In this document: positions 1 to 11,349 of the stretch, piece by piece
Layout: every line of letters begins with the position of its first letter
How positions within the stretch are numbered: position 1 is the stretch's first letter
Assembly (NCBI GenBank): GCA_047967505.1
Contig: CM106539.1
Strand: one strand, 5' to 3'
DNA from: Dipteris shenzhenensis
Taxonomy: Eukaryota; Polypodiophyta; Polypodiopsida; Gleicheniales
DNA: 64,000 nucleotides
Notes under the pieces: generated by a model
What the model was told of the DNA's origin: nothing
The model's database searches: none
The model's input: only the letters and a program-made list of their open reading frames with translations
Program-made: the position numbers and the translations under genes

Positions 1-1
1 A

Positions 2-907
2 GTGGCTCAAGTTTTCAAGCTGAGATTTGACAAAGATAGATGCAAAGTGCTAAAAGTTGAGAAAACAGCCTTATGCTTTGACTTTTTGTGGCTAAAAAAT
101 AAAGATCATGACATAGGTTCTAAAAAGAAAAGATACACAAAGGTAGTAAGTGTGGAAGATGTTTGCTCTTGGATAGATTTTCTTTTAGATAATCTTTACA
201 TCACAATAGGTGATTCTTTGTTTCAACAAGTTATAGGAATCCCCATGGGCACTAACTGTGCCGTCTTTTTAGCAAACTTTTATCTTTTCACTTATGAATT
301 TGAGTTTATGCAACGTCTTATTTCTATCAGTACCTGCCCTATCATTTTACATAAGCTTAGTCAAGTTAGGCGTTTTATAGATGATTTATTTGTACCAAAT
401 GTTCCTAACTTTCAAGACTTTATGTACAAAGACGCTAGAGCTTTTGGAGAAGGAATCTATCCTCGTGACTCTTGTGAACTGAACTGCACTTCAAGAGGGG
501 ATTCTTGTGTTTTCTTAGATCTTAGACTTTCTCAATCTACCATAGGATTAGAGGTTGATATATACGATAAACATGAACAACTTGAATATAGTGGTTTACA
601 CATTATAAAAATGCCTCACATTGACTCAAACATTTCTAATTTGGCAAAATATGGAGTCATTTCTTCCCAATTCCATAGATTTTTCCGCCTTTGTACAACT
701 AAGGAGTCTTTTATTACTCAATGTAGTAATTTGATCACTTTACTATTACACAAGAGGTATAATCCAAGGAAAATAATGAAAAATGTTCGCACATTCTTAG
801 ATATGAAGTCTTTTATCTATGGTGTATCGCCCTTAGGTGTGTTTAGATTGATTGAACATAAGCTGAAAACAAAAAGCGGGGAGCTGAATAGCTCGTTTTT
901 CTTTTAG
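2..907 (+). CDS. Penelope-like reverse transcriptase, 5'-partial
   Basis: The frame is open from the window edge to a TAG at 905-907, so the start lies upstream; the apparent first codon is a GTG inside the protein. The product would be a retroelement reverse transcriptase. Motif B reads GIPMGTNC (near residue 80) and motif C reads RFIDDLF (near residue 125), with both catalytic Asp present. About 175 residues follow motif C, and no GIY-YIG nuclease follows the RT. From family knowledge, GIPMGTNC-type RTs without a C-terminal nuclease fit the permuted Naiad/Chlamys group of Penelope-like elements better than canonical ones; that placement is inference. The frame is intact for about 300 codons, unusual in this window. 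It lies in an intron of the helicase gene, in the same orientation. Confidence 0.72.
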   Translation: MAQVFKLRFDKDRCKVLKVEKTALCFDFLWLKNKDHDIGSKKKRYTKVVSVEDVCSWIDFLLDNLYITIGDSLFQQVIGIPMGTNCAVFLANFYLFTYEFEFMQRLISISTCPIILHKLSQVRRFIDDLFVPNVPNFQDFMYKDARAFGEGIYPRDSCELNCTSRGDSCVFLDLRLSQSTIGLEVDIYDKHEQLEYSGLHIIKMPHIDSNISNLAKYGVISSQFHRFFRLCTTKESFITQCSNLITLLLHKRYNPRKIMKNVRTFLDMKSFIYGVSPLGVFRLIEHKLKTKSGELNSSFFF

Positions 908-1440
908 TTTTAAAAGAGAGTTTGTTTGAGTATGCTTGTGCTTTCTGAGTTCGAAATGTATTTTTGCCTTGTAGAAACGATACATAAGTGTAAAGGGCCA
1001 TTTAGCTTTTTATGTTTTAAATAAGAGAGAGAGAAAGAGAGAGATTCTAGTTTTTGGGAAGATTTTGTTTCTTGACTTGCTTGTTTATTTTTGCTTAGTC
1101 ACTTGCTTCGTTTCTTCTTTATTTCTTGTTTTCTTTCTCTTTTGTTTATTTGACGTATTTTAGTAAGCACTGGGCTTGCCCAAGAGACTCCGCGGGTCTT
1201 TAGAAACCCAGTGTAGCTGCTTATGCTTGGGCATTGATGATGAGATAAGTGTTGCTTTGCTTGCTAAGTATGTCTTCCTTTTGTTTTTCATAAAAGTTTT
1301 TGTTTACCTCTTTTTTCTTCTCTTTCATTTTCTCTTTTATATTCTTTGTAGATTTTTGATCTTTAGAACAACAAAAAATCTAAATTTGTATGATTGGACT
1401 TATTCTAGTCTTATAAAGGTAGTCTTATAAAGGTATACAG
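908..1440 (+). repeat. 3' untranslated tail of the Penelope-like element (copy 1)
   Basis: This noncoding stretch follows the RT stop. It has a short GA-rich tract (1025-1046), then about 300 bp that recurs at 10556-10945 with clear similarity over its length. A repeat family attached to an RT ORF in one place and alone in another is best read as the element's 3' end. Copy 1 ends near a duplicated 14-mer (agtcttataaaggt). Opposing short arms are present, for example TGCCCAAG near 1177 against CTTGGGCA near 1226. Confidence 0.6.
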
Positions 1441-2813
1441 TACATACCAAAGCTCCTGCATAAGTTTGGATTCCAATAATTACTGTATAAACAAACAAGA
1501 TTGGCAGAGTGCTGAAAGGACTGCAAACAACACACATGCACTCCAAAAAGCTCCAAAGGAAGAAAGAACAAGAATCATTTTCCGTTGTCTGTGGTGGCCG
1601 AGGGACGAGCTCCTTCCTTGCGCCTATCCTCTGTCTAGGCTCCCTGCAGGTGCAGATGGCTTTCAGGAATCAGGATAAGAGAGAAATGAAGATAGAGAGC
1701 AAAGGGTGAGCAAGAAAGAGCTGAAGAGGATCTCAAGCTTGCAAATTTGCCCAGGAGCCTCAACATTGGGATCTGGCCTTCAATTCCTGACTTAAACCAA
1801 CCTTAGGAGGGACCTCCTAGGGACTCCCGCACTAATCCATGCCAAAGCCGTACAGTCCGTACGGCTAGAATTTGACACAAAAAATTCTCTCGGGACCCAT
1901 GCCAAGCCGTACAACAGTCTCAGGATGCGTGCTAACAGCCGGGGCTGGTTCTAGAGGTTGCAGGAGCTGGGGGGAGAGTTAGAACAGCAACAAATGCAGA
2001 GGAGTAGCAACAAAATGCAATGAAATAGCAACATGGAGCTTCTGCTAGACCTCCAAGCCTCCAGGAGGGTGAGGGGAGAGAGATGGTAGGTGGGGGAAGG
2101 GCACACATACACGTATGAAAAATGCAACTTCTTTCTTGCGATTTGCCCCTGCATTAAAGTCCTAACCACCATACCAAGGACAACGTTGGTTGTCCTTGGG
2201 CCCAACTTTTAGACCCCTCTTTAAAGCCTTTGCCTTGCCCCTAGGACCTAGTGGTGCACCTAGACTTTGCCCCTAGGAACTTCTAGAAAGTGTGCACTTC
2301 CTCTAGCCAGTCCCTCACGGCCAAACCATTACTACACTTAACCATGGTTAACCTTGGGTTAAGCGTGGGTTGAGTTACAAAGATACTTTATATCACTTTT
2401 TATGTCCCCGTGACAATAATCCTAATGAATTATGCACACATTGAGCTAGTTAAGTGCTCACGGATAATATCATACATGCAAAAAAAAATAGCAAGTCTCC
2501 ATCCTCAATCCACAAAGACAAAGGTGACACATGCTCAGGTGTTGTGCTTAAGATTAAATTTTGAGTGTTTTAGATTGAAAATTAATTCAGAAGAGAGGTT
2601 GTGGTCAGGGGGCTTTCCATGACATGAACCATTGAAAGATTTTCTAATTCGTTGCATACAGTCTGGTCTCCTTCCACGGGTGGGGATTGGATGGATGGTA
2701 CCATGTGGATTTTCATTTCATCTCATCTTAGGATTCCCTCCTCCCGTCTTATGGCTGCCATGTGAAAGTCACCTCAGAAGTGAAAGGCGAATTGAGGACA
2801 TTGATGCAGCCAG
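1441..2813. other. Intron sequence without a recognisable gene
   Basis: I see no conserved protein or transposon domain here; the short ORFs lack family motifs. Several palindromes stand out: GCCGTAC and GTACGGC arms around 1847-1865, an 11-bp inverted repeat at 2174-2199, and a 14-bp palindrome TTAACCATGGTTAA near 2339. The stretch may be noncoding transposon debris. Confidence 0.4.
2174..2199. repeat. Perfect 11-bp inverted repeat with 4-base loop
   Basis: The arms CCAAGGACAAC and GTTGTCCTTGG are exact reverse complements separated by GTTG. No gene is nearby; it may be a relic of a small DNA element. Confidence 0.7.
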
Positions 2814-2976
2814 CTCTCCATTCAGCTCCCTTCCCTCACTCTTCATTCAGCCCCCTCTTTCTCACCTCTTCATTCAGCCCTGTTACCTCACCTCGGTCCT
2901 CTACATTCAGCCGTCCTCATCTCTATATTCTGCCTTCATTCAGCCCCCTTCCCTCACCTCTACATTCAGCCCCCTA
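2814..2976 (+). repeat. Degenerate minisatellite, CATTCAGCCCCC-type units
   Basis: About six loosely spaced copies of a unit containing cattcagcc followed by pyrimidine-rich cctcacctct occur here. Unit length varies around 30-40 bp. The pyrimidine bias creates open frames rich in Ser, Pro and Phe that are not genes. Confidence 0.6.
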
Positions 2977-3269
2977 AACTAGCCCGCTACCCCCTTATGT
3001 TGTTGGCAGCCTGCTGCCCCCTATTTCAGCCCTGGGGCCGCCCCCAACAGCCCGCTGGCCCCTTCTGTTGTTGCATCCTGCTGTGACCTCAGACCTGTCC
3101 CAGACCTATTTCAGCCTGCAGAGTGCAACAGCCTGCTGCTCCCTTTGACTCATGAAGCTGATTCTTTCTTTTTTCTTGGTGCCCATTTTGATCCCATTCT
3201 TTTATGTATGTGCCATGTGGATGTCAGTTTACATGATGCCGAAGCCCCTTCATCTTGTGTTTGTAAAGC

Positions 3270-4112
3270 ACACCACTATTTGTCGCCAATTAGTGGAGGT
3301 TCTGGTGCAAAAAAAAGATAGTGGTGTTGTGAAGACAAGCACACTTACACGTCTCTTTTGCCACATGTCTAAATTGGCTGGAAAGGGGACTAAGGATTGC
3401 ACTGCGATCCCACAGGTGGATGCAGGTGATATCTTGCATGAGTATGCAGTCCAATTTGATGATGACTTGCATGTGGCTACTGCTACTTCTCATGATCTTC
3501 TTGTTGACGATGTTGAGGAGATAGAGACCATTGGCACTGATACTATAGAAGATAGTACTGTTGCTTCTTCCCACCTTACTGAAACGGGAAAGAGGCCACA
3601 CAATAATGCCAGTGTGTCACGTGCATTGCAGAGGACTTTACCTGGGACGCTTGCCAGTCCAATTTGATGATGACTTGCATGTGGCTACTGCTACTTCTCA
3701 TGATCTTCTTGTTGACAATGTCGAGGAGATAGAGACCATTGGCACTGATACTATAGAAGATAGTTACCGTTGCTTCTTCCCACCTTACTGAAATGGGAAA
3801 GAGGCCACAAAATTATGCCAGTGTGTCACGTGCATTGCAGAGGACTTTACCTGGGATGCTTGCTTCCACAAGTTGGCAGAAAGAGAGCCAACGCATAGCT
3901 GAGTTTGAGATTGGCAAAAAAATGGTGGATTGTGATCTCTCCTTCAATGTCTTGCGCACACAACAATGGAAAAGAATGATCAAGGCTGTTGTGGAGGTGG
4001 GATTAGCAAGGGCTTATACTGGATTGCATTACAAGAAGATGAATAGCTGCAAAGAATCAAGCTTTCACAGGAGGGATGGAGGAAAAGAGTATGGATGTAA
4101 CATACTTTTGGA
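3270..4112 (+). mobile_element. Decayed hAT transposase fragment (BED finger region)
   Basis: The first frame reads through a BED-like zinc finger remnant (LTRLFCHMSKLAGKGTKDC). A later frame holds a stretch resembling the region that follows the finger in DUF659-type hAT transposases (RIAEFEIGKKMVDCDLSFNV). The DUF659 core and dimerisation domain are missing, and a 208-bp tandem duplication with a later indel breaks the frame. It joins a LINE fragment at about 4115. This is a pseudogene; no terminal inverted repeats are visible. Confidence 0.55.
3447..3862 (+). repeat. 208-bp tandem duplication inside the hAT fragment
   Basis: The segment 3447-3654 is repeated at 3655-3862 with only a handful of differences, including a one-base insertion near 3763. 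The duplication is younger than the element. Confidence 0.9.
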
Positions 4113-4116
4113 TGCA

Positions 4117-5580
4117 TGGAGGGAATGTCCCCAAGTGTAATCTGTGCATCAACCCTATGTCTGCGTTGCCGTGTCACTGGTTCTGGGTCACGATTATGTC
4201 AGAGACCTGTAGAGCGGGCATCCATGTGGTCCGACTGAAAGAACTTAGTGATCATGCTCTGAGAAGAGAGTCCATCGGGGCCTGCTCGTCATGTCTCTGA
4301 CAGCGGAGTAGGTGCTCATGATGCCTAACTGCCTCATGAATGAACGCGGCCAGGCATCTCTGATCTCGAAAAGAGAGAAATTGGGATAACAGCCCGGAGC
4401 TATCTTTGAATAGACAATAAAAACGTCCCCTGATCTCATACTAAACAGGGCATTTGAAGATGAAATGTTTCTCTGACTCAATCTCCTGTAGGCTACACAA
4501 GGTACATATGCGCCTCTCCTTGGGTAAACCCTTTGCTCGGCCACTTCAATGCGGAGGTCTATGTGAAGAGACCCAAAACTGCCCAGTGGAGATTCTCAAT
4601 GAATGGAGTAAGTGAACCCGTGTATACCATGGTGGGTCGATAAACCCCTCATCTGAAAGATGTAGGCAATGATATCTGTAGAAGCTAAGCTTTCACTGGG
4701 AGCTCAGTTGGTGCCAACCAGGTCTGGAATGTGTGTAGCTGTAGAAGATCCTCCCGTATGACCTGGTTGACCTAATGGTACTGGAGTGGCGATAATGGCG
4801 CATCAATGCTGTACTAGAAAGGAAAAAGTCTATTTGTAATCCGAGTCGCTCAAACCACCCCACTATGTGCGTATACCAACATCTCTGGTCACCTCTTGCT
4901 GATAGTGCCATGGAGGAGGACAATGCTAACCACAGTAGTCTACTGCGTCTAGAAATGCGATCTCCATATGCCATGACTCGATATAAGTAGGTAATGACGT
5001 GAAAAGATGCAAGCTGCAATGGTAAAGATCCAAACTGAGCTTGAATGATCTGGTGAGGGACCGAAGGCTTGCTGCGAATCATCTGTGATAGCATAAGAAC
5101 CTGTAGTCGCTCCACATGGGTCTACTATGCATCTAACAAGTCTGGGCCCCAACAAGGGCTGCCATACATCCCTGCCGGTTGAACCAAGGAGTCAAATAGT
5201 AGACATTTGGTCCAAGGGTCCTGAAAATATAAACGGAAGCACTGCATCTCCAATCTGGCTAACGAGGCATACACTCTGCTTAGGTGAGCCTACATCGCTG
5301 GTCTCATGGTGAAAATGGATCCAGAAAAGATAACCACTAGTTAGGCATATGATGAAACAATCTCTACCAGTGATCCGTCAAAAGTAAATCTCTCCTGATG
5401 CATCATGACCCAAGATGTATTGAAGATCATGACCTTGGTTTTACCAAGGTTGAATTTCAAATCATGCGACTCACAGAAAGACTGTAGTGCATCGAGGTGT
5501 CTTTGGAGCCCCTCTGCTGAGGACGATAGGAGTATCACATTTTCTGCGTAAAGCAATTTCTGAATCAGATTTCCAGCAAG
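4117..5580 (-). mobile_element. LINE copy 1, 3' part (interrupted by LINE copy 2)
   Basis: On the minus strand this encodes remnants of the end of a non-LTR reverse transcriptase: an active-site region decayed to LYAENVILLSS (from YADD) and a frameshifted C-terminal region. It matches LINE copy 2 but lacks the last ~330 bp of that family. Its sequence stops at about 5580 and resumes at 10436, so copy 2 inserted into it. Confidence 0.75.
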
Positions 5581-5774
5581 AGAAAGAAAAGAAAGAAAAG
5601 AAAGAAAGAAAGTTTATTAAAGTCTTCGGAAGACCGATGGGTCTATGAGACTGTGAAAAACCTGGTACAAACGAGCTGTGGTAGTGGAGCTACTAAACGA
5701 GCAATGCGAAAAATGCAGAGTGGGTCCTAAGTACAACATAGTCATGTTGATGGTCGACTATATATCAATCTCAA

Positions 5775-5820
<46 letters not shown>

Positions 5821-8800
5821 TCAAAGGTGCACTCGTGGCACGTCCCCTGGTCGTAGCTTTGTGTCTAACCAGGGCTACTGTGACCCCCCTCGATCGGGCT
5901 CTGACTCTAAATAGGGAGGGGATGTCCCCAAGTGTGATTTGTGTGTCAACCCTCTGTCTGAGTTGTCAGGTCACATGCTCCAGGTTACGGTCATGTTGAG
6001 GCCTCGTCTCGTGGGGGTCTATGTGATCTGGCTGAAAAAACTCCGTGATAGAGCTCTAAGAGGGATCAGCCAAGGAAAAAGTCTGCTCATGTCTCTGTGC
6101 TCGGAGTATCCTCTCGCGGTGTCTAAGTACCTCATGAATGAAACGTGTCAGACATCGCTGGTCTGGGTAGGAGAGGAATCGGACCAAAATCCCATAGCTA
6201 TCTCTGAAGAGGCAGTAGAAACGCCCTCGGATCTCATAGTAAACAGGATACCTAAAGATGAAGTGCTCCTCTGTCTCAACCTCTTGCATGTCACACAATG
6301 TGCATATGCGCCTCTCCCTGGGTAGTTGCTTTGCTTTGCCGCTCTCGATACAAAGTCTATGTGAAGAGACCCGGAACTACCCAAGAGAGATCCTCAGTGA
6401 GGGGTAGGTAAATCTGTGTGTATCCTAGTGGGTCAATGAAACCCTCAGCTATGATATGTAAGAAGTGAACTCTGTAGAAGCTAAGCTTCATTGGGAGCTC
6501 ACTCGGTCCCAACGAGGTTTGAAATGTATGTAGCTGTAATAGATCCTCACGGATAACCTGGTTGACCTCGTGTGATAGGAGGGGAGAAAACGGAGCATGC
6601 ATGCTGTACTGGAAGGGAGGTAGTCTATCAACCCCAGTCGCTCAAACCATCTCTGTGTGCGTGCATACCAGAACCTCTGGTCCCCTTCTGCTGCAAGTGC
6701 CATAGAAGAGGATAGAGCTAGCCATGGTAGGCTGCTATGCCCAGAGGTGTAATCCCCATACTCCCTAACTCGGTATAGATACGTGATGACCTAAAATGCA
6801 GGATCTAGCTGTAATGGGGTGTCCCAAACTCAGCTTGAATAATCTAGTGAGGAATGGATGGCTTACCATGAATCATCCGTGATAACATGAGAACTTGTAG
6901 CCGCTCCACACGGGCCCACTCTGTATCCAACAAGTTTGGCCTCCAACATGGGCTGTTGTACATCCCCGCTGGACGGGGACCAAGGAGTCAAAAAGCAACC
7001 CCTTGGTTTGTGGATCTTGAAAGTGCGAGCAGAAGCACTGCCTCTCTAGTATGGCCAATGAAGCATATCCTCTGCTCAAGCGTGCCTGCATCATCGCGGG
7101 TCTCATAGTGAAATGGGTCCGGAAAAGACAACCCCAAGATAAGTGTACGGTGAAACTATCTCAATAGGTGACCCATCAAATGTGAACTGCTCCTGGCGCA
7201 TGACGGCTCGAGATGTATTGAAGATCATGACCTTGGTTTACTCAGATTGACCTTCAAATCATGAGACTCACAAAAGGACTGTAGTGTGTCAAGGTGTCTC
7301 TGGAGTCCCTCTGCTGAGGAAGACAAGAGAGCCACGTCATTTGCGTAAAGCAATATCCAGATCAGTGTGCCCGCAGGAGAGCAACCTACCCCCCCCGATG
7401 TCTGCATCACTGTCTCAAGCTCGTCAATGTAGAGGCCAAACAAGGTAGGTGATAATGGACACCCTTGTTTTACCCCGATAGTGCTCATGATCTCGTATGT
7501 CCACCCAGATCCTATCCGGACTCTATCTGAAACTCTGTTGTAAAGTGCCATGACAGCCCAAATGATCTCTTGGTCATAACCTAAATCCTATAGGCGTCGT
7601 ATGAGGCGGGCTCTCGGAACCGTGTTAAATGCCTTGCGAAAATCCACAAAGCAACAATAAACCCTCTACTTTCGTGCCCTCGCCTCCTCAATGATACATT
7701 TGAGCGTGAGAATGTGGTCCATGGTTCCATGATCACGTCGAAATCCGGCCTGTCTTGCTGCTCTAAGTCCTCGACACTTCACAAATCTGCTGACCTCGGA
7801 ATCAAGTACTGATGCATAAACCTTGGACATGACACGTGCAATCATAATGGTCCTGTAGTTCTCTGGGGCTCATGGGATCCCCTACCTTGTGGATGGGCGA
7901 GATAGTGTTAATGGTCCAGGTGCGTGGAAACCCCAAACAAACAGCTTTATTAAAGAGCTTTGCTAAAATCGGGGCTAGGAGGTTAATCCCATATGCAATG
8001 AACTCAGTGCATAGCCCCTCATGATCCTTCGATTGGCCATTATGAAGTTGCATTACGGCATCCTTTACCCCCCCCGCTAGTGAAGAGGGTGCAGGATGTG
8101 GGACGTGGCATATGTGAGAGGTTAGGGATTGGCTGCTTTGGGATGTCATAAAGTGTGCGTGCATAATCAAACTAGACCTGAGTGTTAGTGAGTGGTGAGG
8201 GGGACCGTCCCTCTAGAAACCTCCGCCAAAAGTCCTTTAGAGTTGTTACTAAACAAAATGTTCAGTAGCTCCTCCTTGTTCTGGCGAACCAAGTCTAGTT
8301 TCTTTTTGCGTACCAGTCTATGGTACTTGCGTAGCGTCTTTGGCTTGCTCGGAAGACTGTTTTTGGTTTCGAATATGAGCTGACGGCGTAAAGCCTTACA
8401 CTTATCATCGTACTAGCTATTACAGGGTACGGTCCCAGGGGGTGGTGGGCGGGTGGAGCGGGTGGTGTGGGGGAAAGCGTGAAGGGTAGCCTCGTGTAGT
8501 GAGCGGGTGACTAGGGCAGCACGATCCTCTGATAGGGGTATGAAGTCAATATAAGCGAGAAGGATGTATAGACGGCCAGAGTAAGTAGGTGATTGATTGC
8601 GGTCAAATTGTATATCATGGTAGGTGGAGTAAGAACTCAGTGGGGTGGAAGGTGTTGTGCGACGGGGAGTGGAAATGCTAAAGAAAAGATAGGTATGATT
8701 AGCCCCTGGAGGGAGAGGTGCTACGGTAAAGTTAGTGATGCGAGATGTGAAGGCAGGGGATCCCATGATGTAATCAACAACGTTGGAGCCTCCCCCATGT

Positions 8801-10435
8801 GGAAAGCATGTGAAACCACCTGAGGCGGGTCATTTGTCAAGACCATTATAGATAATGAGATCATGCATTCTGCCGAGGTCTAATAGGGCGTGCCCATAAG
8901 ATGTGAATGGACCTCGTCTATCAGTCGAAACGCGTAGCATACTTGCCTCCTCAAGGTCAATGTCTGGCAGTAGAGTGGAATCATCCCTGAAGTCGAGGAG
9001 TGGTACCTAACGGGCGCCTGTCCTTGCGTTGAAGTCCCCATCTAGGAGGACTTCTCCGCGGCTAGAGAAGTCAACAATGGACTAATGAAAGCAGCAAATG
9101 GAGATGTCTCATCCTCACCTCGAATATCTTTGGCAAAGTGGGAGGTCTCAAGGGGAAAGTAGCAAACTGCAACAAACACATCCTGGCTGTCCATGTTCCG
9201 AATTCGGATCCAAAGAAACCTGGAATATGCATTTCTCTGCTCTGTTGAAATGGTCCCCTAAAGTGTGGATCTGAAAAGGACTGTGACTCCACCTGACCCT
9301 TGAACTCCCCCTGTATCCCTCATCTAATCTCTGTAGGCAGACTCCCATGTGTACCCGTTGACGACTGGAAGTGGGCGCTATGGACTGTGATGTGTCTCTG
9401 TATAAAAGACTATGTTGTGACTTATATAGGATTCTGATAAGTTTTGTGGTTCTCACCATAAGGTACCATTATAGTTCCAAATGGTGCAGGATAGGGTCTC
9501 AGATCTTTGAGTCTCATATACCCCGCTTCCCTATGTAGGGGAGGGGGCTGGTGCCCTACGGGGGCCTGTATGAAGTCGTCCTCTCGTACCACTGTCCACT
9601 TCCCCTCCTTCCGGGCCTGATCCCGCTACTACAACAAAGAGCGTGTCTCCTCAACCTGTAGAGGGGTGAGGTCCCCATCCATGGAGATCGCTGGCTGATC
9701 TCGAAGGCCTGCGTCGTAGAGCTAAAAGTCGTGCCTAAGTGTCATGGAACCATATGATCCAGGGTTACGCTCGATTGGGGTCTCTCCCCACCCGCCATGC
9801 CCTCTCGATCTTGTGCTCAGCCACACCTAGAGTAGTTGTCACGAAAGCAGTCGCATTTGCCATCGGTGTAGCCTCAGTGCGTGGGATCCCGAGTACTCTG
9901 ATGTTGAGAGCCTTACTGGCTCTTTGCTGCTGCTCCATGAGGGTAGCCGAAACGGTTATCCTTGCGGGTTCCCGTTTGGCCAGTCAACCCATTTGGATGT
10001 CTCCTCAATAACAGATTGCATGCTCATAATATGTGCCTCGACAACCGGGGTACTCCCCAGGATTGTTTGTCCATATGGCTGTGACCTCTTGCCGGAGCTG
10101 CGAGATATCCTGTCTGAGTCCCTGAATGAGACTAGCATTCTCTCGAATGGTCCCAGCTTGCTCCTGTGTATGATGCGGCTCTGCTCCTGTGCGAAGCGTG
10201 TCAGCTCCATCTCGCGATCAGGTAAATTATGTACCTCCATGAGCAAGGTCTCCCAGGCCTCTGGTGTATCAGCCCACCCGTGTCCTAGCTGAAACCGTAA
10301 TGGCTGTGACATGAAAGTGTGGGGATGAGTCTGGAAGGTGGGCGGTGACTAGGTGAGTTGGGTGAGGTATGGATATGACAGCATAATGGATGAGGCAGTC
10401 CCAATGGGATGTGGGAGCATGGGCTGACTGAGAGG
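5581..10435 (-). mobile_element. LINE copy 2, near full-length non-LTR retrotransposon pseudogene
   Basis: The minus-strand element ends in a GAAA-rich tail (5581-5612; TTTC repeats in sense). From its 5' end (right) it shows an ORF1-like region (about 9956-10312), an APE-type endonuclease with the motif GDFNAR near 9020-9050, a linker (8413-8766), RT palm segments (7802-8170, 7225-7551) containing [22 protein letters not shown], and a C-terminal zinc-knuckle region near 6200-6300 ([12 protein letters not shown]). The catalytic box reads YAND instead of YADD, and many frameshifts and stops occur. It is dead. The plant LINE clade cannot be fixed by eye. Confidence 0.8.
5775..5821. repeat. (CAT)n microsatellite in the LINE 3' UTR
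   Basis: About 15 CAT units lie in the 3' UTR of LINE copy 2. LINE copy 3 has a short GATGATGAT-type tract at the corresponding place (32834-32850), so the array expanded within the family. Confidence 0.85.
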
Positions 10436-10508
10436 GAGAGGGGAGAGCATCCAGCCCCCCCTGATGTCTGCATGACTGCCTCAAGCTCATCGATGTAAAG
10501 GCCAAACA

Positions 10509-10509
<1 letters not shown>
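10436..10509 (-). mobile_element. LINE copy 1, remaining 5' stub
   Basis: This 74-bp piece matches the RT segment ([10 protein letters not shown] region) immediately upstream of where copy 1 breaks at 5580. It completes the interrupted copy and is itself cut off at a GA microsatellite. Confidence 0.7.

Positions 10510-10510
<1 letters not shown>

Positions 10511-10555
<45 letters not shown>
10511..10555. repeat. (GA)n microsatellite
   Basis: About 22 uninterrupted GA units lie just upstream of the second copy of the Penelope-like 3' tail. Copy 1 has a shorter GA tract in the same place, so the tract belongs to the element. Confidence 0.9.
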
Positions 10556-10558
<3 letters not shown>

Positions 10559-10945
10559 ATTCCTGTTTTCTGGTCGGTTTTGTTTCTTAATCTGCTTGTT
10601 TGTTTTTGCTTAGTCAGTGGTCCCTCCTTCCTTTCTTCTTTATTTCTTGTTTTCTTTCTCTTTTGTTTATTTGACGTATTTTAGTAAGCACTGGCTTTGC
10701 CCAAGAGACTCCATGGGTCTTTAGCAACCTAGTATAGCTGCTTATGCTTGGGAACTGATGACGACATAAGTTTTGCTTTGCTTGCAAATTATGTCTCCCT
10801 TTTGTTTTAAAAAAAAAAATTGTTACCTCATTCTTCTTCTCTTTTGTTCTCTTATTTTCTTTGTAGAAATTTGGACTTTAGAACAACAAAAAATCTAAAT
10901 TTGTACGATTGGATATATTCTAGTCTTACAATGTTATATTTTTCA
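10556..10945 (+). repeat. Penelope-like element 3' tail (copy 2, 5'-truncated)
   Basis: This is alignable to 1050-1430 over nearly 400 bp, sharing long blocks such as tttgacgtattttagtaagc and the closing segment around acaacaaaaaatctaaattt. No RT precedes it, as expected for a 5'-truncated insertion. Confidence 0.65.
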
Positions 10946-11136
10946 AAATTCTGTTGAATTTTACTGCTCACCTCATCTGTTTTTTCAAAATAAAGAGTCA
11001 GTTCAAGGAGGTGTATACATGCTCAGATTAAAATATCACGCCTGGATCTGTTCCATTTGGAAGGTTGCGAGCATTCTGTAGAATGTGTGCTCCTCATGTT
11101 GTAATTTTATTAATGACTTTGATACTGGTCATGCAG

Positions 11137-11349
11137 GTTATCATGGATCCTAGTCTTACTGCAAGAAGGAAGACCCTTAGTTCTGATGCTGCACGTGCTT
11201 TGGACAAAGCAAAGATGCTCCGGTTTGATGAGAAAAGTGGAAATCTCTATGTTACAGATCTAGGACGGGTGGCCAGTCACTACTACATCCAGTATACAAG
11301 TATTGAGACCTACAATAACATGTTGAAACGCCACATGAATGACAGTGAG
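11137..11349 (+). CDS. ASCC3: Helicase exon 1 of window: winged helix to Sec63 unit 1
   Basis: It encodes 71 residues ([12 protein letters not shown] to HMNDSE) from the winged helix of cassette 1, including [19 protein letters not shown]. The acceptor is atgcag and the donor gag|gtagct; both boundaries are phase 0. Reading past the donor reaches a stop within seven codons, which supports the splice. Confidence 0.93.

Noticed and set aside
1220-1260. Hammerhead ribozyme in the Penelope-like tail
   Set aside because: Copy 2 has CTGATGA near 10756, as Penelope-like elements often do, but no GAAA box or cleavage-site stem follows, and copy 1 lacks the CTGATGA itself.
3152-3667. A 171-codon ORF as a host gene
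   Set aside because: It contains a BED-finger relic of a hAT transposase and is broken by the tandem duplication.
5775-5821. CRISPR-like or coding meaning of short repeats
   Set aside because: The repeats are simple microsatellites without spacers; CRISPR arrays are not expected in plant DNA.
1-11136. Missing upstream helicase exons
   Set aside because: I looked for family motifs (first-cassette P-loop, DExH, winged helix) on the + strand and found none, so the exons must be further upstream.
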